From assembly GCF_028288185.1 (NCBI RefSeq), contig NZ_JAQBOF010000028.1, positions 62,001 to 126,000 on the forward strand: a DNA stretch of 64,000 nucleotides, read 5' to 3'. This DNA comes from Mucilaginibacter sp. GTDB taxonomy: Bacteria; Bacteroidota; Bacteroidia; Sphingobacteriales; Sphingobacteriaceae. A program made the translations under genes and the position numbers. Positions 8,927 to 17,610 of the stretch are shown one piece after another (within the stretch, counting starts at the first letter, position 1; each line of letters begins with the position of its first letter). The notes below the pieces were generated by a model, which made no database searches, had not been told where the DNA came from, and worked only from the letters and a program-made list of their open reading frames with translations.

Positions 8927-10102
8927 ATGAAGAAAAGAGTTCTCTACATAATACTACTTTGGCTGTTTGCCGATGTTTATTTCTACACCGCTGTCGAAAC
9001 GTTGACAGCAATTCCGGCCTGGCATTGGGCTTATTGGTCGGCTGATATTTTGATTTTGGCCGGAGTTGTTTTCACCATCTTCGGCCGCAAAAGGGGCAGT
9101 GCGCAACGTGCGGTTTCCTGGCTGATGTCGCTGCTGTTGTTATCCGCAGTTCCGAAGATATTGGGGACACCGGTTCTGCTTATTGAAGATGTTGTCCGGC
9201 TATTTCAAGGTTTCCCGCCGCGTAGTGTTTGGGTGAGTGAGCTTGCGCTGATTGTTGCCGCTATTCCGTTTGTTGGTTTGTTGTTTGGGTTGACAAGAGG
9301 AAGACACCATTACCAGGTACATAAGGAAACCCTATATTTCCCTGACCTGCCCGAAGCTTTTGACGGCTTTAAGATAACGCAGCTATCTGATATCCATGCC
9401 GGCAGTTTTACCAGCGAAAAAGGGGTTAATAAAGGCATCGACCTGGTTAACGCCCAGCATAGCGATCTGATACTGTTTACCGGCGACTTGGTAAACAATC
9501 AGGCATCCGAAATGGACCCGTGGATAACCACATTCGCCAAATTAAAAGCGCCTTACGGCAAATATTCCGTATTAGGCAATCATGATTATGGCGACTATAT
9601 GAAATGGGATAGTGAAGCTGCAAAAGCCAATAATTTAGTTGATTTAAAAGGCGTTCATAAAAAAATTGGTTTCCGACTACTGTTGGATGAATCAGTGAAA
9701 ATTGAAAAAGATGGTCAGTCAATAGCTTTAATAGGCGTAGAAAACTGGGGCAAGGGCGGGTTCCATAAATACGGCAATTTGGAAAACGCTGTTAAAAATG
9801 TTGACGATAATCAGGTTAAAATTCTGATGTCGCATGATCCATCGCATTGGGAGGCCAAAACATTAAATCATTTAAAACATATCCATTTAACACTTGCGGG
9901 TCATACCCACGGCGCGCAGTTTGGTATTGAGTTGTTTGGTTTTAAATGGAGCCCCATTAAATATGTTTATAAGCAATGGGCAGGCCTTTACAAACAAAAA
10001 GACAGATACCTGTACGTTAACCGCGGCTTTGGTTTCCTGGGCCTTAAAGGCAGGGTAGGGATCTGGCCGGAGATTACGGTGATTACATTAAAGAGAGGAT
10101 AG
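8927..10102 (+). CDS. membrane-anchored calcineurin-like metallophosphoesterase (YaeI/YkuE type)
   Basis: 391 residues. The first about 125 hold several hydrophobic membrane segments. The catalytic domain follows with all metal-binding motifs: D155-x-H157 (SDIHAG), GD187, GNHD at 217-220, a SHDPSHW histidine, and GHTH at 325-328. This layout fits the YaeI/YkuE branch, whose characterised members hydrolyse phosphodiester bonds of lipids such as UDP-2,3-diacylglucosamine-like molecules; the substrate here is not determined. It is monocistronic, following the 42-bp repeat array and ending in a word-type hairpin at 10102-10172, convergent with ychF. Confidence 0.9.
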   Translation: MKKRVLYIILLWLFADVYFYTAVETLTAIPAWHWAYWSADILILAGVVFTIFGRKRGSAQRAVSWLMSLLLLSAVPKILGTPVLLIEDVVRLFQGFPPRSVWVSELALIVAAIPFVGLLFGLTRGRHHYQVHKETLYFPDLPEAFDGFKITQLSDIHAGSFTSEKGVNKGIDLVNAQHSDLILFTGDLVNNQASEMDPWITTFAKLKAPYGKYSVLGNHDYGDYMKWDSEAAKANNLVDLKGVHKKIGFRLLLDESVKIEKDGQSIALIGVENWGKGGFHKYGNLENAVKNVDDNQVKILMSHDPSHWEAKTLNHLKHIHLTLAGHTHGAQFGIELFGFKWSPIKYVYKQWAGLYKQKDRYLYVNRGFGFLGLKGRVGIWPEITVITLKRG

Positions 10103-10172
10103 AGTTAAGAGTTAAGAATCAAGAGTCAAGAAAAAGATCAGTCTTAATTCTTATCTCTTGATTCTTGAATCT
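10102..10172. repeat. intergenic word-type inverted repeat (AAGAATCAAGAG family)
   Basis: AAGAATCAAGAG at 10114-10125 pairs perfectly with CTCTTGATTCTT at 10155-10166; around them near-copies of the same words recur (AGAGTTAAGAGTTAAG). It lies between the convergent metallophosphoesterase and ychF genes and could terminate both. Related elements are at 11291-11360 and 62923-62986. Confidence 0.7.
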
Positions 10173-10175
10173 AAC

Positions 10176-11279
10176 TTACACGTTAAAACGGAAGTGCATT
10201 ACATCCCCATCCACCACAACATAGGTTTTGCCTTCAATACCTAATTTTCCGGCTTCTTTTATGGCTGCTTCAGATCCGTTGTATTTTACAAAGTCATCAT
10301 ATTTAATCACCTCGGCACGGATAAAGCCTTTTTCAAAATCGGTATGGATAACACCTGCCGCTTGTGGGGCTGTAAAGCCCTGGGTTATGGTCCAGGCGCG
10401 TACTTCCTGCACACCGGCGGTAAAGTAGGTAGCCAGGTGAAGCAGCTTGTAAGCGGCTTTAATCAGCTTATTAACGCCCGACTCAGTCAGGCCCATATCA
10501 TTCAAAAACATTTCGCGTTCTTCGAAAGATTCCAGCTCGGCAATTTCGGCTTCAATTTGTGCCGATATTACTAATACACCCGCGTTCTCATCCTTTACAG
10601 CTTCTTTAACTTTATCAACATAAGCGTTGCCAGTATTTACAGATGCTTCATCAACATTACAAACGTAGAGTACCGGTTTCGCGGTTAATAGCCATAGGTC
10701 GGCAATGTATTCTTTGTCCTCGTCAGCAACCGGGGCAGTACGGGCTGATTTGCCTTTTAACAAATGTTCTTTATAAACGGTAAGCACATCAAAGGTTTTC
10801 TTTGCCTCTTTGTCGCCACCGGTTTTAGCCATTTTCTCAACCTTTTGTATTTTCTTTTCAATACTGTCAAGGTCTTTTAATTGCAGCTCAGTATCAATAA
10901 TTTCTTTATCGCGGATAGGATCAACGCTGCCATCAACGTGTATAACATTGTCATTATCAAAGCAACGCAATACGTGTAAAATAGCATTGGTTGAGCGTAT
11001 ATTACCTAAAAACTGGTTGCCCAATCCTTCGCCTTTGCTGGCACCTTTTACAAGGCCGGCTATATCAACAATTTCAATTGTGTTTGGCACAATTGATTTT
11101 GGTTGTACTATTTCTGTTAGTTTTACCAACCGCTCATCCGGAACAGTAATTACGCCCACATTTGGCTCGATGGTACAAAACGGAAAATTAGCCGCCTGCG
11201 CCTTAGCATTTGATAAGCAATTAAAAAGAGTTGATTTACCCACATTTGGCAAACCTACTATACCACATTGTAAAGCCAT
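10176..11279 (-). CDS. ychF: Obg-like ATPase YchF
   Basis: 367 residues, full family length. The P-loop GLPNVGKST sits at residues 7-15, the G3 region DIAGLVKGASKGEGLGNQFL around 68-90, an alpha-helical coiled-coil insertion follows, and a TGS domain ends the protein. As in the family the G4 motif is degenerate, in line with ATP rather than GTP preference. YchF binds ribosomes and affects oxidative-stress responses in other bacteria. It is transcribed alone, with word-type inverted repeats on both sides. A TATCTTTG -7 box lies on the reverse strand at 11376-11369. Confidence 0.97.
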   Translation of the reverse strand: MALQCGIVGLPNVGKSTLFNCLSNAKAQAANFPFCTIEPNVGVITVPDERLVKLTEIVQPKSIVPNTIEIVDIAGLVKGASKGEGLGNQFLGNIRSTNAILHVLRCFDNDNVIHVDGSVDPIRDKEIIDTELQLKDLDSIEKKIQKVEKMAKTGGDKEAKKTFDVLTVYKEHLLKGKSARTAPVADEDKEYIADLWLLTAKPVLYVCNVDEASVNTGNAYVDKVKEAVKDENAGVLVISAQIEAEIAELESFEEREMFLNDMGLTESGVNKLIKAAYKLLHLATYFTAGVQEVRAWTITQGFTAPQAAGVIHTDFEKGFIRAEVIKYDDFVKYNGSEAAIKEAGKLGIEGKTYVVVDGDVMHFRFNV

Positions 11280-11290
11280 ATTTTTATTTT

Positions 11291-11360
11291 AAGAATCAAG
11301 AGTAAAGATGCAAGAATCAGGACAAGTCTTGGCTCTTGTTTCTTGATCCTTGTATCTTTT
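11291..11360. repeat. word-type inverted repeat upstream of ychF
   Basis: AAGAATCAAGAG-like words in the left half (11291-11326) pair imperfectly with CTTGGCTCTTGTTTCTTGAT-like words in the right half (11328-11360). It shares its words with the element on the other side of ychF. It lies between the ychF -7 box and its start codon, so it would fold in the ychF leader. Confidence 0.6.
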
Positions 11361-11468
11361 AAAAAACGCAAAGATAACAGAAAATACTACCTTATAATTT
11401 GAAAAAATAAACGACTTTTGCAGCAGTTAAACAGGAACAGTAAACCCATGTAAAAAAGAGGCGATATT

Positions 11469-12881
11469 ATGGAAGAAATGGTTGAACAAATAGAATTGTT
11501 GCTGGAGCAAAACGATAAACAACCGCTGCGCGACTATCTTAACAACCTTAATATATCAGACGTTGAAGAACTGATAGACGAACTTCCGGAATATGGCCCA
11601 TTGTTTATTGAAATTTTATCCATTAACCGCGCGGTTAATGTGTTCCGGATCCTGGATTTCCCTACGCAGGAACGTATCATAAAAAAACTGCCCGGTACAA
11701 AAATTTCTGAGATCATTACTGAACTGCCGCCCGATGATCGTACCGCTTTCCTGGGCGAATTACATGGCGATGCGGTAAAAGCGCTGATACTACACCTTTC
11801 GCCGGCCGATAGGAAAGAAACATTATCTCTGTTAGGTTATAAAGAAGATAGCGTGGGCCGCTTAATGACGCCCGACTACATCGCTGTTAAAAAAAGCTGG
11901 GACGTTAACCGCGTGCTGGAGCATATCCGAAAATTTGGTAAAAACTCTGAAACCATTGACGTAATTTATGTTTTGGGCGATAAAGGCGTTTTATTGGACG
12001 ATATCCGCATACGCGAAATATTATTGGTTGACCCCGATACCAAAATAAGCCAGTTGATGGATGGCAGGCTCATCGCATTAAAAGCTACTGATCCGCAGGA
12101 GGAAGCCATCAATATTTTCAGGATGAACAATCGTACCGCGTTGCCGGTTACTGATGATGAAAACATATTACTAGGTATTGTTACCGTGGATGATATCCTT
12201 TGGATAGCTAATGAGGAGTATACCGAAGATATCCAAAAAATTGGTGGTACCGAGGCATTGGATGAGCCTTACCTGGATATTAACCTGTTTAAACTGGTGA
12301 GAAAGCGTGTAGGCTGGCTCATTGTTTTATTTTTAGGCGAAATGCTAACTGCCACCGCCATGGGGTATTTTGGCGATGAAATAGGTTTGGTTGTTGCCTT
12401 AGCTTTCTTTTTACCGCTGATCATATCAAGCGGGGGTAATAGCGGCTCGCAGGCATCAACATTAATTATACAGGCCATGGCATTAGGCGAAGTAACTGTT
12501 GCTGATTGGTGGCGTGTTATGCGCCGCGAGTTGCTTTCGGGATTGATGTTGGGTATGATTTTAGGGATCATAGGTTTCTTTAGGATAAGTGTATGGAGCA
12601 TGTTTAGCACCGTTTACGGGCCGCACTGGCTGCTTATAGCATTTACAGTAGGATTTGCATTAATAGGTGTTGTACTTTGGGGTTCATTAGCAGGCTCTAT
12701 GCTGCCGTTGGTATTAAAAAAATTAGGTGCCGACCCGGCAACATCATCCGCGCCGTTTGTGGCTACCCTGGTAGATGTAACCGGGCTGATTATCTATTTC
12801 AGTATAGCATCTATCATTATGCATGATATTTTGCATCCTGTTGTACAGCATGCCGCGGTGGTGCATAGGCTACAGCCTTAA
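11469..12881 (+). CDS. mgtE: magnesium transporter MgtE
   Basis: 470 residues with the complete MgtE plan: an N-terminal helical domain (about 1-130), two CBS repeats (about 135-255, with VGRLMTPDYIAV and RTALPVTDDE-type motifs), a plug helix, and five membrane helices (about 280-455). The pore motif LPLIISSGGNSGSQAS and the later LGADPATSSAPFVATLVDV stretch are both typical. The cytoplasmic domains gate the channel by sensing Mg2+. No Mg-sensing leader was recognised. The gene is divergent from ychF and followed on the same strand by a DUF5362 gene after a 66-base gap. Confidence 0.96.
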   Translation: MEEMVEQIELLLEQNDKQPLRDYLNNLNISDVEELIDELPEYGPLFIEILSINRAVNVFRILDFPTQERIIKKLPGTKISEIITELPPDDRTAFLGELHGDAVKALILHLSPADRKETLSLLGYKEDSVGRLMTPDYIAVKKSWDVNRVLEHIRKFGKNSETIDVIYVLGDKGVLLDDIRIREILLVDPDTKISQLMDGRLIALKATDPQEEAINIFRMNNRTALPVTDDENILLGIVTVDDILWIANEEYTEDIQKIGGTEALDEPYLDINLFKLVRKRVGWLIVLFLGEMLTATAMGYFGDEIGLVVALAFFLPLIISSGGNSGSQASTLIIQAMALGEVTVADWWRVMRRELLSGLMLGMILGIIGFFRISVWSMFSTVYGPHWLLIAFTVGFALIGVVLWGSLAGSMLPLVLKKLGADPATSSAPFVATLVDVTGLIIYFSIASIIMHDILHPVVQHAAVVHRLQP

Positions 12882-12947
12882 TTTTAGTGAGTTAGCTTGT
12901 TTCTTTTTAAATAGTTTATAACTTTAGCTAAACTTAAATCTAAAACA

Positions 12948-13436
12948 ATGGAAGAAACTAATGAACCAATTATCCCTGCCCAACCAGTAGGGCTAGTATT
13001 ATTACAAGACGCACAATTTTTTTTACATGAAACCGGCAGATGGGCCAAGTTCCTGGGCATAATGGGCTTTATAGGTTCGGGATTTTTAATGTTACTAGCC
13101 TTTTTTTTCGGGGCATTTATGTCTGCTATGTCAACTTTGTCACCATATTCTCAAAGCACAAGACATTTTCCGGCTATTATTGGCGGTGTAGGCGGTTTTA
13201 TTTTATATGGATCACTTGCAGTTGTATACTTTTTTATCTCGCTTAACCTATATCAATTTGGCGACGGTGTAAAACAAGCTGTAGAGCTTGGAGATTCTAT
13301 ACAGCTAAGCATTGCATTCGGCAAACTAAAATTATTTTTTAAGATCAAAGGTATCATACTGATTGCTGTTTTGTGCCTGTATGGCTTAATAATAATAGGA
13401 GGTATAATAATAGCTGCTTTTATAATGCACCGGTAA
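12948..13436 (+). CDS. DUF5362 family membrane protein
   Basis: 162 residues with an N-terminal acidic/proline-rich stretch, then three hydrophobic segments at about 35-62, 78-102 and 132-158. The helix before the last membrane segment (DGVKQAVELGDSIQLSIAFG) and the LKLFFKIKGI motif are characteristic of DUF5362, a family known mainly from Bacteroidota with no assigned function. It follows mgtE on the same strand and ends at a strong bidirectional terminator. I see no catalytic residues; a role as a small integral membrane protein is all that can be said. Confidence 0.8.
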   Translation: MEETNEPIIPAQPVGLVLLQDAQFFLHETGRWAKFLGIMGFIGSGFLMLLAFFFGAFMSAMSTLSPYSQSTRHFPAIIGGVGGFILYGSLAVVYFFISLNLYQFGDGVKQAVELGDSIQLSIAFGKLKLFFKIKGIILIAVLCLYGLIIIGGIIIAAFIMHR

Positions 13437-13450
13437 AAACACATAAACAT

Positions 13451-13482
13451 AAAAAAGACCCGCCAATTGGCAGGTCTTTTTT
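13451..13482. terminator. bidirectional intrinsic terminator
   Basis: AAAAGACC-GCCAATTGGC-GGTCTTTT stem with A6 and T6 tails, placed between the convergent DUF5362 (+) and DUF3276 (-) genes; it can act in both directions. Confidence 0.85.
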
Positions 13483-13517
13483 ATTAGGATTATAATAAGT
13501 TTTAGTTTGGTTTTACT

Positions 13518-13853
13518 CTATAAGTTATCAAATGAAAAATCATCGTCAGCGGTTGCTTTGGCCGGTTCGCCAGATTCACTAAACTCGTAACGTTTTTCAA
13601 CTACTTCCTGGTTCTCTTTAATGTAGTCAATTGTTCCGTTTAGTCCTTCAACAAATTTTTCAAAATCTTCTTTGTATAAAAATATTTTGTGTTTGATAAA
13701 TACCCCGTCTTCCAATCTCTTTTTGCTCTCAGTAATTGTTACGTAGTAATCGTTTGACCGTGTTGCCTTTACATCAAAAAAATAAGTCCTTTTACCTGCC
13801 CTTACCTTCTTTGAAAAAACCTCTTCGCGCTCTCTGTTGTCAAAATCTCCCAT
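13518..13853 (-). CDS. DUF3276 / PUR-family nucleic-acid-binding protein
   Basis: 111 residues. The core (about residues 10-80) is a PUR-like repeat: VFSKKVRAGKRTYFFDVKAT, then DYYVTITESKK, and a helix KEDFEKFVEGLNGTIDYIKE. DUF3276 members from spirochetes and Bacteroidota fold like eukaryotic PUR-alpha and bind single-stranded DNA or RNA. The acidic, disordered tail (residues 85-111) is common in the family. It is a single gene with a terminator downstream; the target nucleic acid is unknown. Confidence 0.9.
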   Translation of the reverse strand: MGDFDNREREEVFSKKVRAGKRTYFFDVKATRSNDYYVTITESKKRLEDGVFIKHKIFLYKEDFEKFVEGLNGTIDYIKENQEVVEKRYEFSESGEPAKATADDDFSFDNL

Positions 13854-13976
13854 GCTTATTGTTGTTGTAGTTTAGTTTTGTTAGGCATAAATATAAATAA
13901 ATTTTTAAAGTGCAAGTATTAAAACAAATATTATTGTCTTTTTTTAAACATTTATATATAAATGTTACTTATAATT

Positions 13977-15770
13977 TTAACTGCCGGGCACCTCTTCCTC
14001 CTCAAGTAGCTGCTTTTCATACAGTTCAAAGTAGGTTCCTTTCTGTTGTATAAGGTATTCGTGGTGGCCTTGTTCAATTATTTCGCCGTTATCCATCACT
14101 AATATTTTATCGGCATTTTTTATGGTTGATATGCGATGCGCAATAATAATATTTGTTTTACCTTGCATAATATATCCCAGGTTTTGCAATATTTCTTCCT
14201 CCGTCCGGGTATCAACAGCCGATAGGCAATCATCAAAAACCAATATCTGCGGATGCTTAACAATGGCCCGTGCTATAGATACCCGCTGCTTTTGCCCGCC
14301 CGATAAGGTAATGCCGCGCTCGCCAATCAGCGTTTCAAAACCTTTGTCTAACTCTATAATATTATTATAAACAGCGGCATCCTTAGCAGCTTGCTCAACT
14401 ATGGGCATATTTAATACATCGGCACTAAAGGCGATATTATTGGCAATAGTGTCCGAGAATAAAAATACCTCCTGCGGTACAAAACCTATTTGCGCGCGAT
14501 AACCTTCCAGGTTAAGCTGTTTTACAGGTTCGTTATCAATTAATATTTCGCCACTGGTAGTATCATACATCCGCAGCAATAAATTAGCAATGGTTGATTT
14601 ACCCGAACCCGTACGGCCGATAATAGCTACCATCTCGCCGGGGTGCGCGGTGAATGATACATTCTTTAAAGCCTGTATGCCGGTATCGGGATAAATAAAT
14701 GATACATTTTTAAACTCGATCAATCCATTTATAATACGTTTAGGTACATCGGGCGATATGATCTCCGGTTCCTGGTGCAAAAACTCATTAATACGTTTTT
14801 GTGAAGCCGCGGCACGCTGAATCAGCGATGTTACCCAACCCAACGCCATTACCGGGAAGGTAAGTTGGTTAAGATATACCAAAAACTCGGCAATATTACC
14901 TGGGGTGATAGTGCCTTTCATTACCTCAATGCCGCCAATAAATATGGTAATAACGTTGCTAAGGCCAACCAATAACAACATGGTAGGGTAGAAGGCGGCC
15001 TGCACTTTTACCAGTTCCATGGAGTGCATTTTATAATCATCGCTTTCTAAAGCAAATTTTTCACGAACAGAGCTTTCGCGCACGTACGATTTCATGATAC
15101 GGATACCCGAAAAATTTTCCTGCACAAAGCTGGATAGGGCAGATAACCGCTCTTGTATCTTCTCGCTGCGGAAATTAATAATGTTGTTTACATAATAAAT
15201 AATAACCGCCAATATGGGCAGTGGCAATACCGAAAAAACAGCCAGCCTAACGTTTACCGTAAGCATGGCGTAAATAACCAGCACAAAAAGCACTACGGTA
15301 TTAATGGTGTACATAATGCCCGGCCCCAGGTACATGCGCACGCGGCTTACATCCTCGGTCACACGATTCATCAGGTCGCCGGTATTGTGGCGGCGATAAA
15401 AGGCCAGGGATAGATCCTGATAATGGCTATAGATCTCATTCTTGAGGTCGTATTCAATATGGCGCGACATGAGGATGATGGTTTGTCGCATAAAAAATAA
15501 AAACAAACCTCTTATCAGCGACAGCACCAAAACTAAAGCGCCAAACAATAATAAGCTCGATCCAAAAATATCATAGATCATGCTCTGGCGGTTAAAGCCG
15601 GCAAATAGCTGGTAGGTGCCAATATTCTCTGTAACCAGATCAAACGCCACACGGATAACCTGGGCAGGTAACACACTAAAAATATTGGATATAATAACAA
15701 ACACCACACCCGGTATAAGGTGCCACCGATATTTAACAAAGAATTTATTTAGGTATGCGAGATCTTTCAT
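13977..15770 (-). CDS. ABC exporter, fused permease and ATPase (MsbA-like)
   Basis: 597 residues. A six-helix type-I exporter membrane domain covers about residues 15-310. The ATPase domain follows with Walker A GRTGSGKST, the signature LSGGQKQR, Walker B ILVFDDCLSAVD and the H-loop IIIAHRIS. This half-transporter should dimerise and export lipids, drugs or peptides; the substrate cannot be told from sequence. It is transcribed alone; a -7 box TATTTTTG lies on the reverse strand at 15820-15813. It is probably not the essential lipid A flippase, because the genome may hold several such genes. Confidence 0.93.
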   Translation of the reverse strand: MKDLAYLNKFFVKYRWHLIPGVVFVIISNIFSVLPAQVIRVAFDLVTENIGTYQLFAGFNRQSMIYDIFGSSLLLFGALVLVLSLIRGLFLFFMRQTIILMSRHIEYDLKNEIYSHYQDLSLAFYRRHNTGDLMNRVTEDVSRVRMYLGPGIMYTINTVVLFVLVIYAMLTVNVRLAVFSVLPLPILAVIIYYVNNIINFRSEKIQERLSALSSFVQENFSGIRIMKSYVRESSVREKFALESDDYKMHSMELVKVQAAFYPTMLLLVGLSNVITIFIGGIEVMKGTITPGNIAEFLVYLNQLTFPVMALGWVTSLIQRAAASQKRINEFLHQEPEIISPDVPKRIINGLIEFKNVSFIYPDTGIQALKNVSFTAHPGEMVAIIGRTGSGKSTIANLLLRMYDTTSGEILIDNEPVKQLNLEGYRAQIGFVPQEVFLFSDTIANNIAFSADVLNMPIVEQAAKDAAVYNNIIELDKGFETLIGERGITLSGGQKQRVSIARAIVKHPQILVFDDCLSAVDTRTEEEILQNLGYIMQGKTNIIIAHRISTIKNADKILVMDNGEIIEQGHHEYLIQQKGTYFELYEKQLLEEEEVPGS

Positions 15771-15850
15771 TAATTATAGTTCGGAGGGCCGATAAGACTG
15801 GAAGCCCGTAAGCAAAAATACAGTAAATGGTTGTGTAAAGAAAGCTGTTG

Positions 15851-16351
15851 TTAACGTTTTAAACTAAAAAATGCCAATTCTTCTCCACCTCTAACCAAAT
15901 CACCCTCACGCTTTAACCCTGCTTTTTCAAGTACACATTGCGATCCTATGTTTTCTAATGTAGTAACCGCCACAATTGCTATTATGGACTCATCCGCAAA
16001 TGCGTGGTCAACCATTGCAAGGGCCATTTCGGTGCCAATGCCTTGTCCCCAGTATTTTTGTTCCATGCTGTAGCCTAACTCCAATATCGTTAAGTCATCA
16101 TTAAAAGGGCGTAGCAGACAACTGCCTATAAATTCGTTACTGGTTAGGTCAAACATCCCCCAAATGCCTGCGGTTTTGGTTACGGGATATTGGCTTAAAG
16201 CATTATTAAAAATGTTAATACGCTCCTCGCGACTCCTTTTTGGTAGATAAAGTGCAACCTTTTCATCTGTAAAATGGGTTAGGTAAGTCTCCATTTCTTC
16301 GGGTAAAAACTCTCTGATAATCAGTCGGGCAGTTTGGGTGATAACGCTCAT
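15851..16351 (-). CDS. GNAT family N-acetyltransferase (RimJ/RimL-like)
   Basis: 166 residues beginning with the RimJ/RimL-like TARLIIREFLPEEMETYLTHF. The acetyl-CoA binding region reads LELGYSMEQKYWGQGIGTEM (about residues 90-112), with the Q/GxGxG-type pyrophosphate loop, and the C-terminal half has the usual N-x-x-S-x-x-V-L-E-K-A-G pattern. The substrate, protein or small molecule, is unknown. It lies 80 bases upstream of the ABC exporter on the same strand with its own -7 box (TATATTTG, 16363-16356), so it may be independent. Confidence 0.88.
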   Translation of the reverse strand: MSVITQTARLIIREFLPEEMETYLTHFTDEKVALYLPKRSREERINIFNNALSQYPVTKTAGIWGMFDLTSNEFIGSCLLRPFNDDLTILELGYSMEQKYWGQGIGTEMALAMVDHAFADESIIAIVAVTTLENIGSQCVLEKAGLKREGDLVRGGEELAFFSLKR

Positions 16352-16431
16352 ACATCAAATATAAATTTATTTTTTAGCTCACCCGTAGCAATGTGTTTTA
16401 AACCCATCGCTACATTTACCTATTAAAAACC

Positions 16432-16461
16432 TTTGTTGCGTAAAAAAAATAGCTACTTTTG
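16432..16461 (+). promoter_or_regulatory. promoter of the amino-acid dehydrogenase / nusB cluster
   Basis: TTTG at 16432-16435 and TACTTTTG at 16454-16461, spaced 18 bases, match the Bacteroidota -33/-7 elements. The -7 box ends 20 bases before the ATG at 16482. Confidence 0.65.
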
Positions 16462-16481
16462 TTGCGCCTTAAAAACAATAC

Positions 16482-17567
16482 ATGCCGAGCACCAACGCCA
16501 CCGATTCAATTTTTAGCCAGCTGGAAGACTGTGGGCATAAAAAAGTTGTTTACTGCAGCGACCCCGATACCGGCTTAAAAGCAATCATAGCAATACACAA
16601 TACTATACTCGGCCCTGCTTTGGGTGGTATCCGCATGTGGACTTATAAAACCGAAAACGAAGCTCTTGCCGATGTTTTGCGTCTTTCAAGAAGCATGACT
16701 TATAAAGCAGCCATATCAGGCCTTAACCTGGGTGGCGGCAGCGCGGTTATTATCGGCGACTCGCGCAAAGACAAGAACGAAGCACTGATGCGTAAGTTTG
16801 GCCGCTTTGTAAAAAACTTTAACGGCGAGTTTATTGCCGGCGAAGATGTAGGCACCAATCCACGCGATATGGAGTATATCCGTATGGAAACCGAGCATGT
16901 TGCCGGTTTACCAGAAAGTATTGGCGGCAGCGGCGACCCGGCCCCAATAGCCGCAATGGGTGTTTTTATGGGCATAAAAGCATCGGTAAAAGAAGTTTTT
17001 GGTACGGATAGCCTGACCGGTAAATCGGTTATAGTACAAGGCATAGGCCATGTAGGCGAAAACCTGGTAAAGTTGCTGCGCGATGAAAATGTAAAAGTTT
17101 ACATAAGCGATATTGACGAGGACCGTACACGGCAGATATCAAAAAAATATGGTGCCGAAGCCATATCTAACAATACCATTTTTGATATTGATGCCGACAT
17201 CTATTCGCCATGCGCGTTGGGCGGTACTATTAATACAGAAACTATAAACAAGCTTAAATGCGCTATTATAGCCGGATCGGCCAATAACCAGTTGGAAGAT
17301 GAAGAAATACACGGACAATTATTATTGGACAAAGGCATAATATTTGCCCCGGATTACGTTATAAACGCAGGTGGGGTTATTAACTGCTACTCGGAGTTGA
17401 TGGGCTTTACAAAAAAACGCTCATTACAGCTAACCGAAAATATTTATGAAGCTACGCGCAATGTTTTAAAACTTTCAAAGGCCGAAAGTATTTCTACCAT
17501 ACAAGCTGCAAACAAAATTGTTGAAAAACGTATTACAGACATTAACAAAGTAAAATCTAGCTATTAA
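16482..17567 (+). CDS. Glu/Leu/Phe/Val dehydrogenase, probably leucine dehydrogenase
   Basis: 361 residues, the length of leucine dehydrogenases rather than the longer hexameric glutamate dehydrogenases. The substrate domain has ALGGIRMWTY and the catalytic-lysine region MTYKAAISGLNLGGG (about residues 68-85). The Rossmann domain starts near residue 190 with VIVQGIGHVGENLV. The enzyme would deaminate branched-chain amino acids with NAD+, giving 2-oxo acids that can feed branched fatty acids typical of Bacteroidota. It heads a rightward series (nusB, DUF1573, yajC, ybbR-like, coaE). Valine or phenylalanine specificity cannot be excluded. Confidence 0.92.
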   Translation: MPSTNATDSIFSQLEDCGHKKVVYCSDPDTGLKAIIAIHNTILGPALGGIRMWTYKTENEALADVLRLSRSMTYKAAISGLNLGGGSAVIIGDSRKDKNEALMRKFGRFVKNFNGEFIAGEDVGTNPRDMEYIRMETEHVAGLPESIGGSGDPAPIAAMGVFMGIKASVKEVFGTDSLTGKSVIVQGIGHVGENLVKLLRDENVKVYISDIDEDRTRQISKKYGAEAISNNTIFDIDADIYSPCALGGTINTETINKLKCAIIAGSANNQLEDEEIHGQLLLDKGIIFAPDYVINAGGVINCYSELMGFTKKRSLQLTENIYEATRNVLKLSKAESISTIQAANKIVEKRITDINKVKSSY

Positions 17568-17610
17568 ATAAATCACAAACAGGATTCATTCCTAAATCGT
17601 TCTTACAAAA

